Source: an uncultured Sphingomonas sp. (GTDB lineage Bacteria > Pseudomonadota > Alphaproteobacteria > Sphingomonadales > Sphingomonadaceae). From it: 64,000 nucleotides of DNA. Below are positions 26,525-35,043 of the stretch, piece after piece. The stretch covers positions 1-64,000 of the forward strand of contig NZ_CAJYHX010000026.1 in assembly GCF_913774285.1 (NCBI RefSeq), read 5' to 3'. Position numbers and translations under genes: made by a program. Each line of letters opens with the position of its first letter. Position 1 is the stretch's first letter. The notes under the pieces were generated by a model that was not told the DNA's origin, did no database searches, and saw only the letters and a program-made list of their open reading frames with translations.

Positions 26525-27640
26525 ATGGCGGTGCCGCTGCGACTGCTGCTCACCACCGACGCGGTCGGTGGCGTGTGGCAGTACAGCATCGACCTTGCCG
26601 GAGCGCTGGCTGAACACGGGGTCGAAACGGTGCTGGTCCAGCTCGGGCCGGCGCCCAGCGATGCGCAGCGGGCAGAGGCGCACGCCATCCCCAAGGTCAC
26701 GTTCCTGGAGACGGGACTGCCGCTCGATTGGCTGAGCGACGGCCCTGCCCCGGTGCTTGCGGCGGGTGCGGAGATCGGCGGCCTGGCACGGCTGCACGGT
26801 GTTGATCTCGTACAGCTCAACATGCCCACGCTGGGAGCTTCGGCGGACCCGGGCGTGCCCATGGTGGCGGTGACGCATGGCTGTGTCTCCACTTGGTGGC
26901 AACATGGCCGCCCCGGCGTGCCCCTCGACCCGAACTTTGCCTGGCACCGGGCGCTGACCGAGCAAGGCCTGCGCGCGGCCGATCGGGTCGTTGCCCCTTC
27001 TGCCGGCTATGCCGAAGTCGTGCGGGACTATTACGGCCTGCCCGTCCGGCCGACCGTCGTGCACAACGGCCGGACGCCGCTGGTGACGCCCCAGCACGAA
27101 CCCGCGCAGGACTGCGTGCTGACCGTCGGCCGGCTATGGGACTCGGTGAAGGGCGCCGAACTGCTCGACAAGGTGGCGGGGCAGCTCTCGGTACCCTTCC
27201 ATGCCGCCGGTGCCGCGACCGGCCCCCACGGCGAAACCGTGCGGCTGGAGAACCTGCATCTGCTCGGCCAGCTGGACAGCGCTGCATTGGCGCAGCGTCT
27301 GGCCGCGCGCCCGGTCTTCGTTTCCGCCGCCTGTTTCGAGCCGTTCGGGCTTTCCGTGCTGGAGGCAGCGGCTGCCGGATGCGCGCTGGTGCTGGCCGAC
27401 ATCCCCGTCTTTCGCGAGCTTTGGGAAGGCGCCGCCCTGTTCGTGCCGCCCCGCGACGCCACCGCCTACCGCGCAGCCATCGAGCGACTGATCGGCGATC
27501 TCGCTTTGCGCCGCAGCCTGGGCGACGCCGCTGCCGAGCGAGCGCGCCGCTACACGCCCGCCCGCATGGCCGACGCCATGCTCCCCCTCTACCGCCAGCT
27601 CCTCGCGGAGCGCGCGCCCGCCGGAAAGGTCGCGGCATGA
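26525..27640 (+). CDS. Glycosyltransferase family 4 (group 1)
   Basis: A 371-aa GT-B fold glycosyltransferase. N-terminal LLTTDAVGGVWQYSIDLAGAL is the acceptor-domain loop. The donor domain has VLTVGRLWDSVKGAELLDKVA, LLGQLDSAALAQRLAARPVFVSAACFEPFGLSVLEAAAAG, which carries the EPFGL E-x7-E motif of retaining GT4 enzymes. No membrane segment is seen, so it is cytosolic or peripheral. The start could also be GTG at 26519, which overlaps the upstream stop. It overlaps the next gene by 4 bp. It transfers a sugar onto an unknown acceptor, perhaps an inositol derivative. Confidence 0.88.
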   Translation: MAVPLRLLLTTDAVGGVWQYSIDLAGALAEHGVETVLVQLGPAPSDAQRAEAHAIPKVTFLETGLPLDWLSDGPAPVLAAGAEIGGLARLHGVDLVQLNMPTLGASADPGVPMVAVTHGCVSTWWQHGRPGVPLDPNFAWHRALTEQGLRAADRVVAPSAGYAEVVRDYYGLPVRPTVVHNGRTPLVTPQHEPAQDCVLTVGRLWDSVKGAELLDKVAGQLSVPFHAAGAATGPHGETVRLENLHLLGQLDSAALAQRLAARPVFVSAACFEPFGLSVLEAAAAGCALVLADIPVFRELWEGAALFVPPRDATAYRAAIERLIGDLALRRSLGDAAAERARRYTPARMADAMLPLYRQLLAERAPAGKVAA

Positions 27641-28749
27641 AGATCGTCTATTTCACCCATTCGCTCGCCTCGTGCTGGAACCATGGCAATGCCCATTTCC
27701 TGCGCGGCGTGCTCAGCGAACTGATCGCCCGCGGCCATGAGGTGAAGGTGTGGGAGCCGGAGGACGCCTGGAGCCTCACCAACCTGCTCGCCGATCATGG
27801 CCAGACTGGCCTGGCGCCCTATCGCGACGCCTATCCTGAGCTGCATTCCCACACCTACACGCCGATGTGCACGCCGGCCGAAATGATCGGGAACGCCGAT
27901 CTGGTGATCGTTCATGAGTGGAATGATCCCAAGCTGGTTTCCCGCATCGGCCATGCGCGGGCGATGGGCGGCCGGTTCACGCTGCTGTTCCACGACACCC
28001 ATCACCGCGCCGTCAGCGAGCCCGCGGCGATGCAGGCCTATGACCTGAACGACTATGACGGCGTGCTCGCCTTCGGGGAGACGCTGGCCGAGGTCTATCG
28101 CGGCTGGGGCTGGGGCAACCGCGTCTGGACGTGGCACGAAGCCGCCGATCTGCGCCGCTTCCAGCCCCCGGCGCAGGAAGGTGCGCGCGAGGGCCTGGTC
28201 TGGATCGGCAACTGGGGCGACGGCGAGCGTACCGAGGAATTGGAGCAGTATCTGTTCCGCCCCGCCGCCGAGGCCAGCCTGCCGCTCGACATCTACGGCG
28301 TCCGCTATCCGGAGGAAGCCAAGGCGATGCTCGCCCGGCACGGCGCGCGCTATCATGGCTGGGCACCCAATGCGCGCGCGCCGGAGATCTTCGCCGGCCA
28401 CCTCGCAACGGTGCACGTGCCGCGGCGCTATTACGCGACGATCCTGCCGGGCATCCCCACGATCCGCGTGTTCGAGGCGCTGGCCTGCGGCATCCCGCTG
28501 GTCTCCGCGCCTTGGGACGACGCCGAACATCTGTTCCGGCCGGGCACCGATTATCTGGTCGCCCGTGATGGCGCGGAGATGACCCGTCACCTCACGGCGT
28601 TGCGCAACGATGCCGATCTCCGCGCATCGCTCGTCGCCAACGGCCTCGAGACGATCCGCACCCGCCACAGCTGCGCGCACCGCGTCGACGAACTGCTCGC
28701 CATCGTCGCCGGTCTCGCCCGCCCTCATTTTGCCAAGGACGCCGCATGA
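27637..28749 (+). CDS. CgeB-like glycosyltransferase, copy 1
   Basis: A 370-aa GT-B type protein. It begins MKIVYFTHSLASCWNHGNAHFLRGVLSEL, and the C-terminal half is a Glyco_trans_1_2 domain: IPTIRVFEALACGIPLVSAPWDDAEHLFRPGTDYLVARDGAEM. This resembles the spore-maturation CgeB family. It is the first of three related units in a row (27637, 28746 and the first half of 29831), each beginning with a similar MK-I/L-V-x-SLxSSWxNG block, so the three probably arose by tandem duplication and then diverged. It overlaps both neighbours by 4 bp. Confidence 0.82.
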   Translation: MKIVYFTHSLASCWNHGNAHFLRGVLSELIARGHEVKVWEPEDAWSLTNLLADHGQTGLAPYRDAYPELHSHTYTPMCTPAEMIGNADLVIVHEWNDPKLVSRIGHARAMGGRFTLLFHDTHHRAVSEPAAMQAYDLNDYDGVLAFGETLAEVYRGWGWGNRVWTWHEAADLRRFQPPAQEGAREGLVWIGNWGDGERTEELEQYLFRPAAEASLPLDIYGVRYPEEAKAMLARHGARYHGWAPNARAPEIFAGHLATVHVPRRYYATILPGIPTIRVFEALACGIPLVSAPWDDAEHLFRPGTDYLVARDGAEMTRHLTALRNDADLRASLVANGLETIRTRHSCAHRVDELLAIVAGLARPHFAKDAA

Positions 28750-29834
28750 AGATCGCATTCTACGGATCCAGCCTGCTCTCCTCCTACTGGAACGGTGCCG
28801 CGACCTATTATCGCGGCATCCTCAAGGCGCTGGCCGCGCGCGGCTACGACATCTCCTTCTACGAACCCGACGCCTTCGAGCGCCAGCAGCACCGCGACAT
28901 CGATCCCCCCGCATGGGCCAAGGTCGTCGTCTATCCGGCCACCGACGAGGGCCTGCGCAGCGTGTTGGCGGAAGCGCGACATGCAGATGTGGTGGTGAAA
29001 GCCAGCGGCGTCGGCGTGTTCGACCGCGAACTGATCGAAGCGATGCGCACCGCGCCGCGTCCCGACGCGCTTCGCATTTTCTGGGACGTCGATGCCGCAG
29101 CGACGCTCGACGAGATGCGCAGCGATCCTACGCATCCGGTCCGCGCCATGCTGCCGGAGATCGACCTGGTGCTCACCTATGGTGGCGGGCCGCCGGTGAT
29201 CGACGCCTATACCGCAATGGGCGCCCGGGAGTGCATCCCGGTGTACAACGCGCTCGATCCAGAGACGCACCACCCCGCCCCCACTGACCCGCGATTCACC
29301 GCGGACCTGGCCCTGCTCGCCAACCGGCTGCCCGATCGCGAGGCACGGATCGAGGAATTCTTCCTCCGCGCCGCGTCTGTGGCACCGGATCGCCGCTTCC
29401 TGCTCGGCGGCAATGGCTGGCACGACAAGGGGCTGCCGGCGAATGTGCGCGCGATTGGCCATGTCGGCACCGCGGACCACAACGCCTTCAACTGCACGCC
29501 GCAAGCGGTGCTCAACGTCGCGCGGGATTCGATGGCAGCGATCGGCTTCTCCCCCGCCACCCGCGTGTTCGAGGCCGCCGGCGCCGCCGCCTGCCTGATC
29601 ACCGACGCCTGGGAAGGCATCGAGCTGTTCCTCAAGCCCGACGCCGAAGTGCTGGTCGCCCGCGACGGCCAGGACGTGGCCGAGCATCTCGCCACCCTCA
29701 CCCCCGAGCGCGCCCGCGCGATCGGCGAGGCAGCCAAGGCCCGCGTGCTCGCCGAACACAGCTATGACCTCCGCGGTGCGCAGGTCGATGCGATCCTCAA
29801 GTCGCACCAACCCCGCGAAAGGAAAGCGGCATGA
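28746..29834 (+). CDS. CgeB-like glycosyltransferase, copy 2
   Basis: A 362-aa homologue of the previous gene. The N-terminus is MKIAFYGSSLLSSYWNGAATYYRGILKAL. The donor domain is ATRVFEAAGAAACLITDAWEGIELFLKPDAEVLVARDG. The sequence between, such as RIFWDVDAAATLDEMRSDP and LVLTYGGGPPVIDAYTAMGA, differs clearly from copy 1 but matches the layout of the unit in the next gene (FYDIDTPVTLAKL, LSFTGGPTLDRIERELG). Copies 2 and 3 are therefore the closer pair. It overlaps both neighbours by 4 bp. Each copy probably adds a different sugar. Confidence 0.82.
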   Translation: MKIAFYGSSLLSSYWNGAATYYRGILKALAARGYDISFYEPDAFERQQHRDIDPPAWAKVVVYPATDEGLRSVLAEARHADVVVKASGVGVFDRELIEAMRTAPRPDALRIFWDVDAAATLDEMRSDPTHPVRAMLPEIDLVLTYGGGPPVIDAYTAMGARECIPVYNALDPETHHPAPTDPRFTADLALLANRLPDREARIEEFFLRAASVAPDRRFLLGGNGWHDKGLPANVRAIGHVGTADHNAFNCTPQAVLNVARDSMAAIGFSPATRVFEAAGAAACLITDAWEGIELFLKPDAEVLVARDGQDVAEHLATLTPERARAIGEAAKARVLAEHSYDLRGAQVDAILKSHQPRERKAA

Positions 29835-31930
29835 AGCTGATCGTCCTCGGCCTCAGCCTCGGCTCCTCCTGGGGCAATGGCCATGCCACCACCTTCCGCG
29901 CCTTGCTCCGCGCCTTCACCGCACGGGGACATGACGTGTTGTTCCTGGAGCGGGAAGTGCCCTGGTACGCCGGTGCGCACCGCGATCTGGTCGATCCGGA
30001 TTTCTGCCGGCTGGAATATTACCGCACGCTTGCCGATCTCGACGACTGGCGCGACGCGATCGCCGAGGCCGATGCTGTGATGGTAGGCTCCTATGTGCCG
30101 GATGGCGTGGAAGTCGGCCAGTTCGTCAAGGGTACGGCGAAGGGCGTCACCGCCTTTTACGACATCGACACGCCGGTCACCCTCGCCAAGCTGGCGCGCG
30201 GCGAATTCGAGTATCTCACCCCGGCGCTGATCCCTGGCTACGACGTCTATCTCAGCTTCACCGGCGGCCCGACGCTGGATAGGATCGAGCGCGAACTCGG
30301 CAGCCCCGCTGCCCGCGCGCTCTACTGCTCGGTGGATACCGCCGCCTATCGCCCACTCGATGTCCCCAAGCGGTGGGATCTCACCTATCTCGGCACCTAC
30401 AGCCCCGATCGCCAGCCGACGCTGGATAAGCTGTTGCTGGAACCCGCCCGTCGCTGCCCGGAGAAGCGCTTCGCCGTCGCCGGCCCGCAATATCCCGACA
30501 GCATCGACTGGCCGGCCAATGTCGAGCGGATCGAGCATCTGCCGCCCGCCGAGCATCCCGGCTTCTATTCCGCCTCGCGGATGACGCTGAACGTCACCCG
30601 CGCCGACATGATCGCGGCGGGCTGGTCGCCCTCGGTGCGACTGTTCGAGGCGGCCGCGTGCGGCACGCCGATCCTGTCCGACCGGTGGGAGGGCATCGAA
30701 AGCCTGTTCGTGCCCGGCGACGAGATTCTGCTCGCCGATACCACCGAGGACGCGATCGCGGCCCTCAACCGTGATGCCGAAGCGATCGGCACGGCCGCGC
30801 GACGCCGTCTGTTCGAAGGCCACGACGCCGCGCACCGCGCCGCCGAACTCGAAGCCCATCTCAATGAAGCCAGAGCGCGGCCCCACGGTACGCGCCGGGA
30901 GAGGAATGCCCCGATGAACAACGATAACGAGAAGTCGCTGATCCTGGTCGCCGGGGGCGCCGGCTTCATCGGCTCGCACCTTTGCGCCGAGCTGCTCGAC
31001 CGCGGCGAGCAGGTGGTGTGCCTCGACAGTCTCCAGACCTCGAACCTGTCCAACCTGCGCGGACTGGAGGGCCGCCCAGGCTTCGAGTTCGTCCGCGGCG
31101 ACATCGTTGACGAACTGCCGGCAATCATTCTGGAACGTGCGCATCGTTTCAAACAGATCTACAACCTCGCATGTGCCGCGTCGCCGCCACAATATCAGGT
31201 TGATCCTGAGCACACGATGCTAACCAATGTGGTTGGTACCGATCGTCTTTTACGACTGGCGTCGCAGGCGGGCGCGCGGTTCCTGCTGACATCCACTTCG
31301 GAGGTGTATGGCGATCCGGAGATGCATCCGCAGCGCGAGGAGTATCGCGGCTGGGTGAGCTGCACCGGGCCGCGCGCCTGCTATGACGAAGGAAAGCGTG
31401 CCGCCGAGGCACTCACCTACGACTTTTGTCGCAGCGGGCGGGCAGAGGTTCGCGTGGCGCGGATCTTCAACACCTATGGTCCGCACATGCATTTCGACGA
31501 TGGCCGGGTTGTCTCGAACCTGATCGTGCAGGCGCTCTCGGGCAAGCCGCTGACGCTCTACGGCGACGGCAGCCAGACCCGCAGCTTCTGCTACGTCTCC
31601 GATCTGGTACGAGGCCTAATCCTGCTAATGAATAGCGATATCACCGGGATGGAACCGATAAATCTCGGAAATCCCCACGAAATCACCGTAGGCGAACTGG
31701 CCGAAAGCGTAGCCGGATTCACTGGCAGCGAAGTTGCTATTGAATATCATCCGCTCCCCACGGACGACCCCCGACGTCGCAAGCCGGACATTGCGCGTGC
31801 TCGTGCGCTGCTCGGCTGGGAGCCGCGGGTTTCGCTTGCGGAGGGGCTGGAACGGACCTGCGCCTGGTTCGCGCAGGCCATGGATGTACCCCTGCCGCAA
31901 CCCGCAGCGCTTGAGGTAGCCGCAGAATAA
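29831..31930 (+). CDS. Fusion of CgeB-like glycosyltransferase and UDP-glucuronate decarboxylase
   Basis: A 699-aa two-domain protein. Residues 1 to about 345 are the third CgeB-like glycosyltransferase (MKLIVLGLSLGSSWGNGHATTF at the start, SVRLFEAAACGTPILSDRWEGIESLFVPGDEILLADT in the donor domain). A charged linker (about 346-365) leads to an extended SDR: LILVAGGAGFIGSHL, CAASPPQYQVDPEHTMLTNVVGT, TSTSEVYGDPEMHPQREEYRGWV, and the catalytic Tyr518 and Lys522 in ACYDEGKRAAEAL. These are hallmarks of UDP-xylose synthase, which decarboxylates UDP-glucuronate to UDP-xylose. Usually the two are separate proteins. A ribosome site and ATG at residue 362 may also give a free decarboxylase. Last gene of the operon. 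Confidence 0.88.
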   Translation: MKLIVLGLSLGSSWGNGHATTFRALLRAFTARGHDVLFLEREVPWYAGAHRDLVDPDFCRLEYYRTLADLDDWRDAIAEADAVMVGSYVPDGVEVGQFVKGTAKGVTAFYDIDTPVTLAKLARGEFEYLTPALIPGYDVYLSFTGGPTLDRIERELGSPAARALYCSVDTAAYRPLDVPKRWDLTYLGTYSPDRQPTLDKLLLEPARRCPEKRFAVAGPQYPDSIDWPANVERIEHLPPAEHPGFYSASRMTLNVTRADMIAAGWSPSVRLFEAAACGTPILSDRWEGIESLFVPGDEILLADTTEDAIAALNRDAEAIGTAARRRLFEGHDAAHRAAELEAHLNEARARPHGTRRERNAPMNNDNEKSLILVAGGAGFIGSHLCAELLDRGEQVVCLDSLQTSNLSNLRGLEGRPGFEFVRGDIVDELPAIILERAHRFKQIYNLACAASPPQYQVDPEHTMLTNVVGTDRLLRLASQAGARFLLTSTSEVYGDPEMHPQREEYRGWVSCTGPRACYDEGKRAAEALTYDFCRSGRAEVRVARIFNTYGPHMHFDDGRVVSNLIVQALSGKPLTLYGDGSQTRSFCYVSDLVRGLILLMNSDITGMEPINLGNPHEITVGELAESVAGFTGSEVAIEYHPLPTDDPRRRKPDIARARALLGWEPRVSLAEGLERTCAWFAQAMDVPLPQPAALEVAAE
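30897..30916 (+). promoter_or_regulatory. Internal ribosome binding site inside the fusion gene
   Basis: GGGAGAGGA at 30897-30905 precedes an in-frame ATG at 30914 with a spacing of about 9 bases. This ATG is codon 362, where the decarboxylase domain begins (MNNDNEKSLILVAGG). It would start a normal-length 338-aa UDP-xylose synthase. It is either a remnant of a formerly separate gene or a working second start. Confidence 0.55.
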
Positions 31931-32093
31931 AATCAACGGGTTCCACGTTTCCGACGCATCTACCCTGCCCTTAATGCCGTAGTTCCTTTCGTCAGCGCGC
32001 GGTCTACGTCCAACAAAGCCGCGTCCCACTCTGCCGCATCCCCTCGGGCGTGGCACCGCACGGGCCACCCCGCTGGCGAGAGGAAGGTACCGG

Positions 32094-32753
32094 GTGACGC
32101 AGCCCACGGCATGTTCTGCAAACGTTTTCACACTGAAGCAGCACCAGGAGCTTTCGGATCCAGCCCCGAATGTGCTGGTTCCGGATGCAAGCCCGGACGC
32201 GGTGCTGGCGACGCTCTACGCGCTGGTAGAGGCGCACCACGCGTTGCCGTACCAGGGCGACGCCGCAGATGCGCGCGCACATCTGGATGGGCGTATGGAC
32301 GCCTTGCGGAGCGCGGACAAGATCGGGGCGACGGCCTCGGCCGTCGATATGGAAATGCTGGTCCGGGACGCGTTGATCCCCTTCCAGTTCGGTGACGCAG
32401 AGGGCATCGTGATCGCCGGCCCGGGCGTCCTGCTCGAACCGGCTGCGGCGCGGCTGCTGACGTTCGTCCTGCATGAGCTCACCTGCAACGCAATCAAGTT
32501 CGGCGCACTTAGCGGCGGGCGAGACCAGCGCCTGCGTGTGCATTGGGAGCATACCCATGCCGGCGTCGACGTCGTCTGGCAGGAACGCGGCGTCGCGGTC
32601 CTCGGGCCGGCGGAACGACCGCAATCGGGTTTCGGTCGAAAACTGATCGAAATGGCGCTCGCGTCATATTGCCCGAACCCGCCCTACTTTCGTTTACTTC
32701 CAGGCGGGGTCGAATGCCGGATCACAATCCCCGAGAAAGCACTGATTTACTGA
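32094..32753 (+). CDS. HWE-type kinase-like ATPase protein without phospho-acceptor
   Basis: A 219-aa soluble protein that resembles the catalytic end of HWE-family sensor histidine kinases. The N box is LHELTCNAIKFGALS (126-140), the HWE-type tryptophan motif is RVHWEH (148-153), and GFGRKLIEMAL (179-189) is the G box. Residues 36-78 look like the second dimerisation helix (VLATLYALVEAHHALPY, ARAHLDGRMDALRSADKIG). The usual HRVKN motif with the phospho-accepting His is missing, and no sensor domain is present. GTG start after GAGAGGAAGG. The gap 31931-32093 upstream holds nothing recognised. It could be an anti-sigma-like or decoy regulator; this is inference. Confidence 0.8.
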   Translation: MTQPTACSANVFTLKQHQELSDPAPNVLVPDASPDAVLATLYALVEAHHALPYQGDAADARAHLDGRMDALRSADKIGATASAVDMEMLVRDALIPFQFGDAEGIVIAGPGVLLEPAAARLLTFVLHELTCNAIKFGALSGGRDQRLRVHWEHTHAGVDVVWQERGVAVLGPAERPQSGFGRKLIEMALASYCPNPPYFRLLPGGVECRITIPEKALIY

Positions 32754-32811
32754 TCCTTGTTAAGCAGTTTATTCTGAACTTTGCCCACGCCGTACGCGTT
32801 GGCCGAAGATT

Positions 32812-33549
32812 ATGCTGACAACTCCCCCTCAGGCGGCGGACGCATCTGCGTCAAGTCGACTAGGCGCGCTCGCATCGCTCAGCGATGCCGAGCGTCGTGC
32901 CCTCCGGCAGGCGGCGGAGTTTCCCCAGCGGGTCCGCGCCACCCGCGACCTGATCGTGGCGGGACAGCGCACGCCGGGGCCGCTCCTCGTCCTCGACGGC
33001 TGGCTGGGGCGCGTGCAGCTGTTCAGCGACGGCCGCCGCCAGATTCTCAGCTTTCTGCTGCCGGGCGACGTGATCCAGGATGCCCGCACGTTCCAGCCTG
33101 TCGCGCCAAGCACGATTACCGCCCTGTGCGACGCAGTCCTGTGCCCCGCCCCTGCCGCCGAAGACGAGGGCCTTCGCGAAGCCTATGCGGCCAGCGCCGC
33201 GCTCGACGAAATCTATCTGCTGCGCCAGATCGCCCGGCTCGGCCGGATGAGCGCCTATGAACGCGTCCAGGACTGGCTCTCCGAAATCCACGAGCGCCTG
33301 CTCCTCGCCGGGCGCGCGGGGCCGGAAAGCTTCCCGATGCCGCTCACCCAGGAGATGCTGGCCGATGCGCTGGGCCTCACCAGCGTCCATGTAAATCGAA
33401 CCGTCCAGGCGATGCGGCGCGACGGCGTCCTGGAATGGCGGGGGGGCACGGTGCGCCTCCGCCACGGCGCTGCAACGACGGCGGCTCGCGGGCGCCCGAT
33501 GCCGGAAGCGGCGATCCCGGTCTTCCGCAAGGCCCTGCTCGCGGGATAG
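32812..33549 (+). CDS. Crp/Fnr family transcriptional regulator
   Basis: A 245-aa regulator. The N-terminal cyclic-nucleotide-binding-like beta-roll is visible as GPLLVLDGWLGRVQLFSDGRRQILSFLLPGDVIQDA. A long dimerisation helix follows, and a C-terminal helix-turn-helix lies in PLTQEMLADALGLTSVHVNRTVQAMRRDGVLEWRGGTVRL. No cysteine cluster of the FNR type is present near the N-terminus, and the cAMP-binding residues of CRP are not conserved, so the effector is unknown. It follows the HWE-like gene on the same strand after 58 bp, suggesting a regulatory pair. Confidence 0.9.
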   Translation: MLTTPPQAADASASSRLGALASLSDAERRALRQAAEFPQRVRATRDLIVAGQRTPGPLLVLDGWLGRVQLFSDGRRQILSFLLPGDVIQDARTFQPVAPSTITALCDAVLCPAPAAEDEGLREAYAASAALDEIYLLRQIARLGRMSAYERVQDWLSEIHERLLLAGRAGPESFPMPLTQEMLADALGLTSVHVNRTVQAMRRDGVLEWRGGTVRLRHGAATTAARGRPMPEAAIPVFRKALLAG

Positions 33550-33550
33550 A

Positions 33551-33739
33551 TCAGGATCCGCGGGACGAAGTCGCCGCAGCGACGGGCATCCGCGCGGCCA
33601 TGGCGCGCACGCGCCGCTCGTACTCGTCGGCCAGCCGGAAATGCGCGAGCGCGGCGGCATTGTCCTCGCAGGTGCAGGCGATCGCCAGCTCGGCACGTGC
33701 GCGGCGCTGGAAATAGCTGCGATCATCGGGACTTGGCAT
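33551..33739 (-). CDS. Small conserved-looking hypothetical protein
   Basis: A 62-aa protein (starts [21 protein letters not shown]). It is helical and charged, with a Cys pair in [26 protein letters not shown]. The ATG at 33739 was preferred over the GTG at 33748 because GGAG lies 8 bases before it. The composition (evenly placed Ala, Arg, Glu) looks like a real short protein rather than a shadow, and it fills the gap tail to tail with the Crp/Fnr gene. Short proteins of this look are common in sphingomonads. Function unknown. Confidence 0.6.
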   Translation of the reverse strand: MPSPDDRSYFQRRARAELAIACTCEDNAAALAHFRLADEYERRVRAMAARMPVAAATSSRGS

Positions 33740-33876
33740 GGGCGGCACTCCGTTGCTCGGCCGTCGACGCTACACCGATTGCCACCAAGCCGCGTTCGCG
33801 CAGATCAGGACAACGCAGGACAAGCGGCGCTTCCGGAGTCGACGCGCCTGCGATCGAAGGGCTAAAGGCGCCCGCC

Positions 33877-34965
33877 ATGACCGCCGCTGCCCTGCCCCGC
33901 CCCACCCGCTGCGACCGCGCCTGGGTGGACGACGCCGTCCGCACCATCGACGCCGAGTTCAACCGCTCCGCCGACACCCATCTGGTCCGCGTCGAGCTGC
34001 CGGGCGCACCGGGCATCACGCTGTACCTGAAAGACGAATCGAGCCACCCGACCGGCAGCCTCAAGCACAGGCTGGGCCGCTCGCTGTTCCTCTACGCGCT
34101 GTGCAACGGCTGGATCGGCCCCAAGACGACGATCGTCGAGGCATCGAGCGGCTCGACCGCGGTGTCCGAAGCCTATTTCGCGAAGATGATCGGGCTGCCC
34201 TTCGTAGCGGTGCTGCCGCGCGGCACCTCGCCCGAGAAGATCGAGGCGATCGAATTCCACGGCGGGCGCTGTCACGAAGTGGACGATCCCCGCTCGGTCC
34301 GCGCCGAGGCGCAGCGGCTCGCGACCGAGCTGGGCGGCCACTTCATGGACCAGTTCACCTACGCCGAGCGCGCGACCGACTGGCGCGGCAACAACAACAT
34401 CGCGCAGTCAATCTTCGAGCAGATGGCGCAGGAAGCGCATCCCATCCCCACCCACATCGTCTGCGGCGCGGGCACGGGCGGCACCTCGGCGACGATCGGC
34501 CGCTATCTGCGGTATCGCCGGCTGGTGACCCGATTGTGTGTCGCCGACCCCGAGGCGTCGGTGTTCCACCGCCACTATGTCGACCGCGGCGTCACCACCG
34601 TCGACGGCGCACCGTCCTGCGTGGAAGGCATCGGCCGACTCCAGCTCGAGCCTTCTTTCCTGCCCGACGTGATCGATCGGATGATTACCGTGCCGGACGC
34701 CGCGAGCCTCGCGGCCGCGCTGCGGATAAGCCGGGTGCTCGGGCGGCCGTGTGGCGTTTCGACCGGCACCAACATCTGGGCGTGCGCGACGCTGATCCGT
34801 GAGATGCGTGCCGCCGGCCAGACTGGCTCTATCGTGACCCTGCTCTGCGATGACGGCCGTCGCTATGGCTCGACCTGCTTCGATGCAGGCTGGCGTGCGG
34901 CGCATGGCTACGAGACTGAAACGCACGATCGGGCATTTGACGACCTTTTCCTGCCGGCCGTCTGA
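33877..34965 (+). CDS. PLP-dependent cysteine synthase-like enzyme
   Basis: A 362-aa fold-type II pyridoxal-phosphate enzyme. The PLP lysine is in [14 protein letters not shown], with the substrate loop [26 protein letters not shown] after it, a phosphate-binding glycine-rich loop [19 protein letters not shown], and [15 protein letters not shown] near the end. This layout fits cysteine synthase / cystathionine beta-synthase-like proteins, but the usual cysteine synthase loops differ, so cysteine desulfhydrase or another beta-replacement activity is possible. The start [12 protein letters not shown] gives the normal domain length. No sulfur-metabolism gene adjoins it. Confidence 0.85.
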   Translation: MTAAALPRPTRCDRAWVDDAVRTIDAEFNRSADTHLVRVELPGAPGITLYLKDESSHPTGSLKHRLGRSLFLYALCNGWIGPKTTIVEASSGSTAVSEAYFAKMIGLPFVAVLPRGTSPEKIEAIEFHGGRCHEVDDPRSVRAEAQRLATELGGHFMDQFTYAERATDWRGNNNIAQSIFEQMAQEAHPIPTHIVCGAGTGGTSATIGRYLRYRRLVTRLCVADPEASVFHRHYVDRGVTTVDGAPSCVEGIGRLQLEPSFLPDVIDRMITVPDAASLAAALRISRVLGRPCGVSTGTNIWACATLIREMRAAGQTGSIVTLLCDDGRRYGSTCFDAGWRAAHGYETETHDRAFDDLFLPAV

Positions 34966-34968
34966 AAA

Positions 34969-34986
34969 CCGTCATCAATTCGTCAT
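34969..34986 (+). promoter_or_regulatory. Possible Pho box upstream of phospholipase C
   Basis: CCGTCAT-CAAT-TCGTCAT shows two 7-bp direct repeats spaced by 4 bp, the architecture of a PhoB site (consensus CTGTCAT-N4-CTGTCAT). The GTCAT core is exact in both halves with the required 11-bp period. It ends about 57 bp before the phospholipase start at 35044. Phospholipase C genes are classic phosphate-starvation targets. Confidence 0.55.
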
Positions 34987-35043
34987 CCCGTTGCTGCACC
35001 CGCCCGCAGGTATCGTTTTGGTGACATGGAGGTTGGGGACGCG

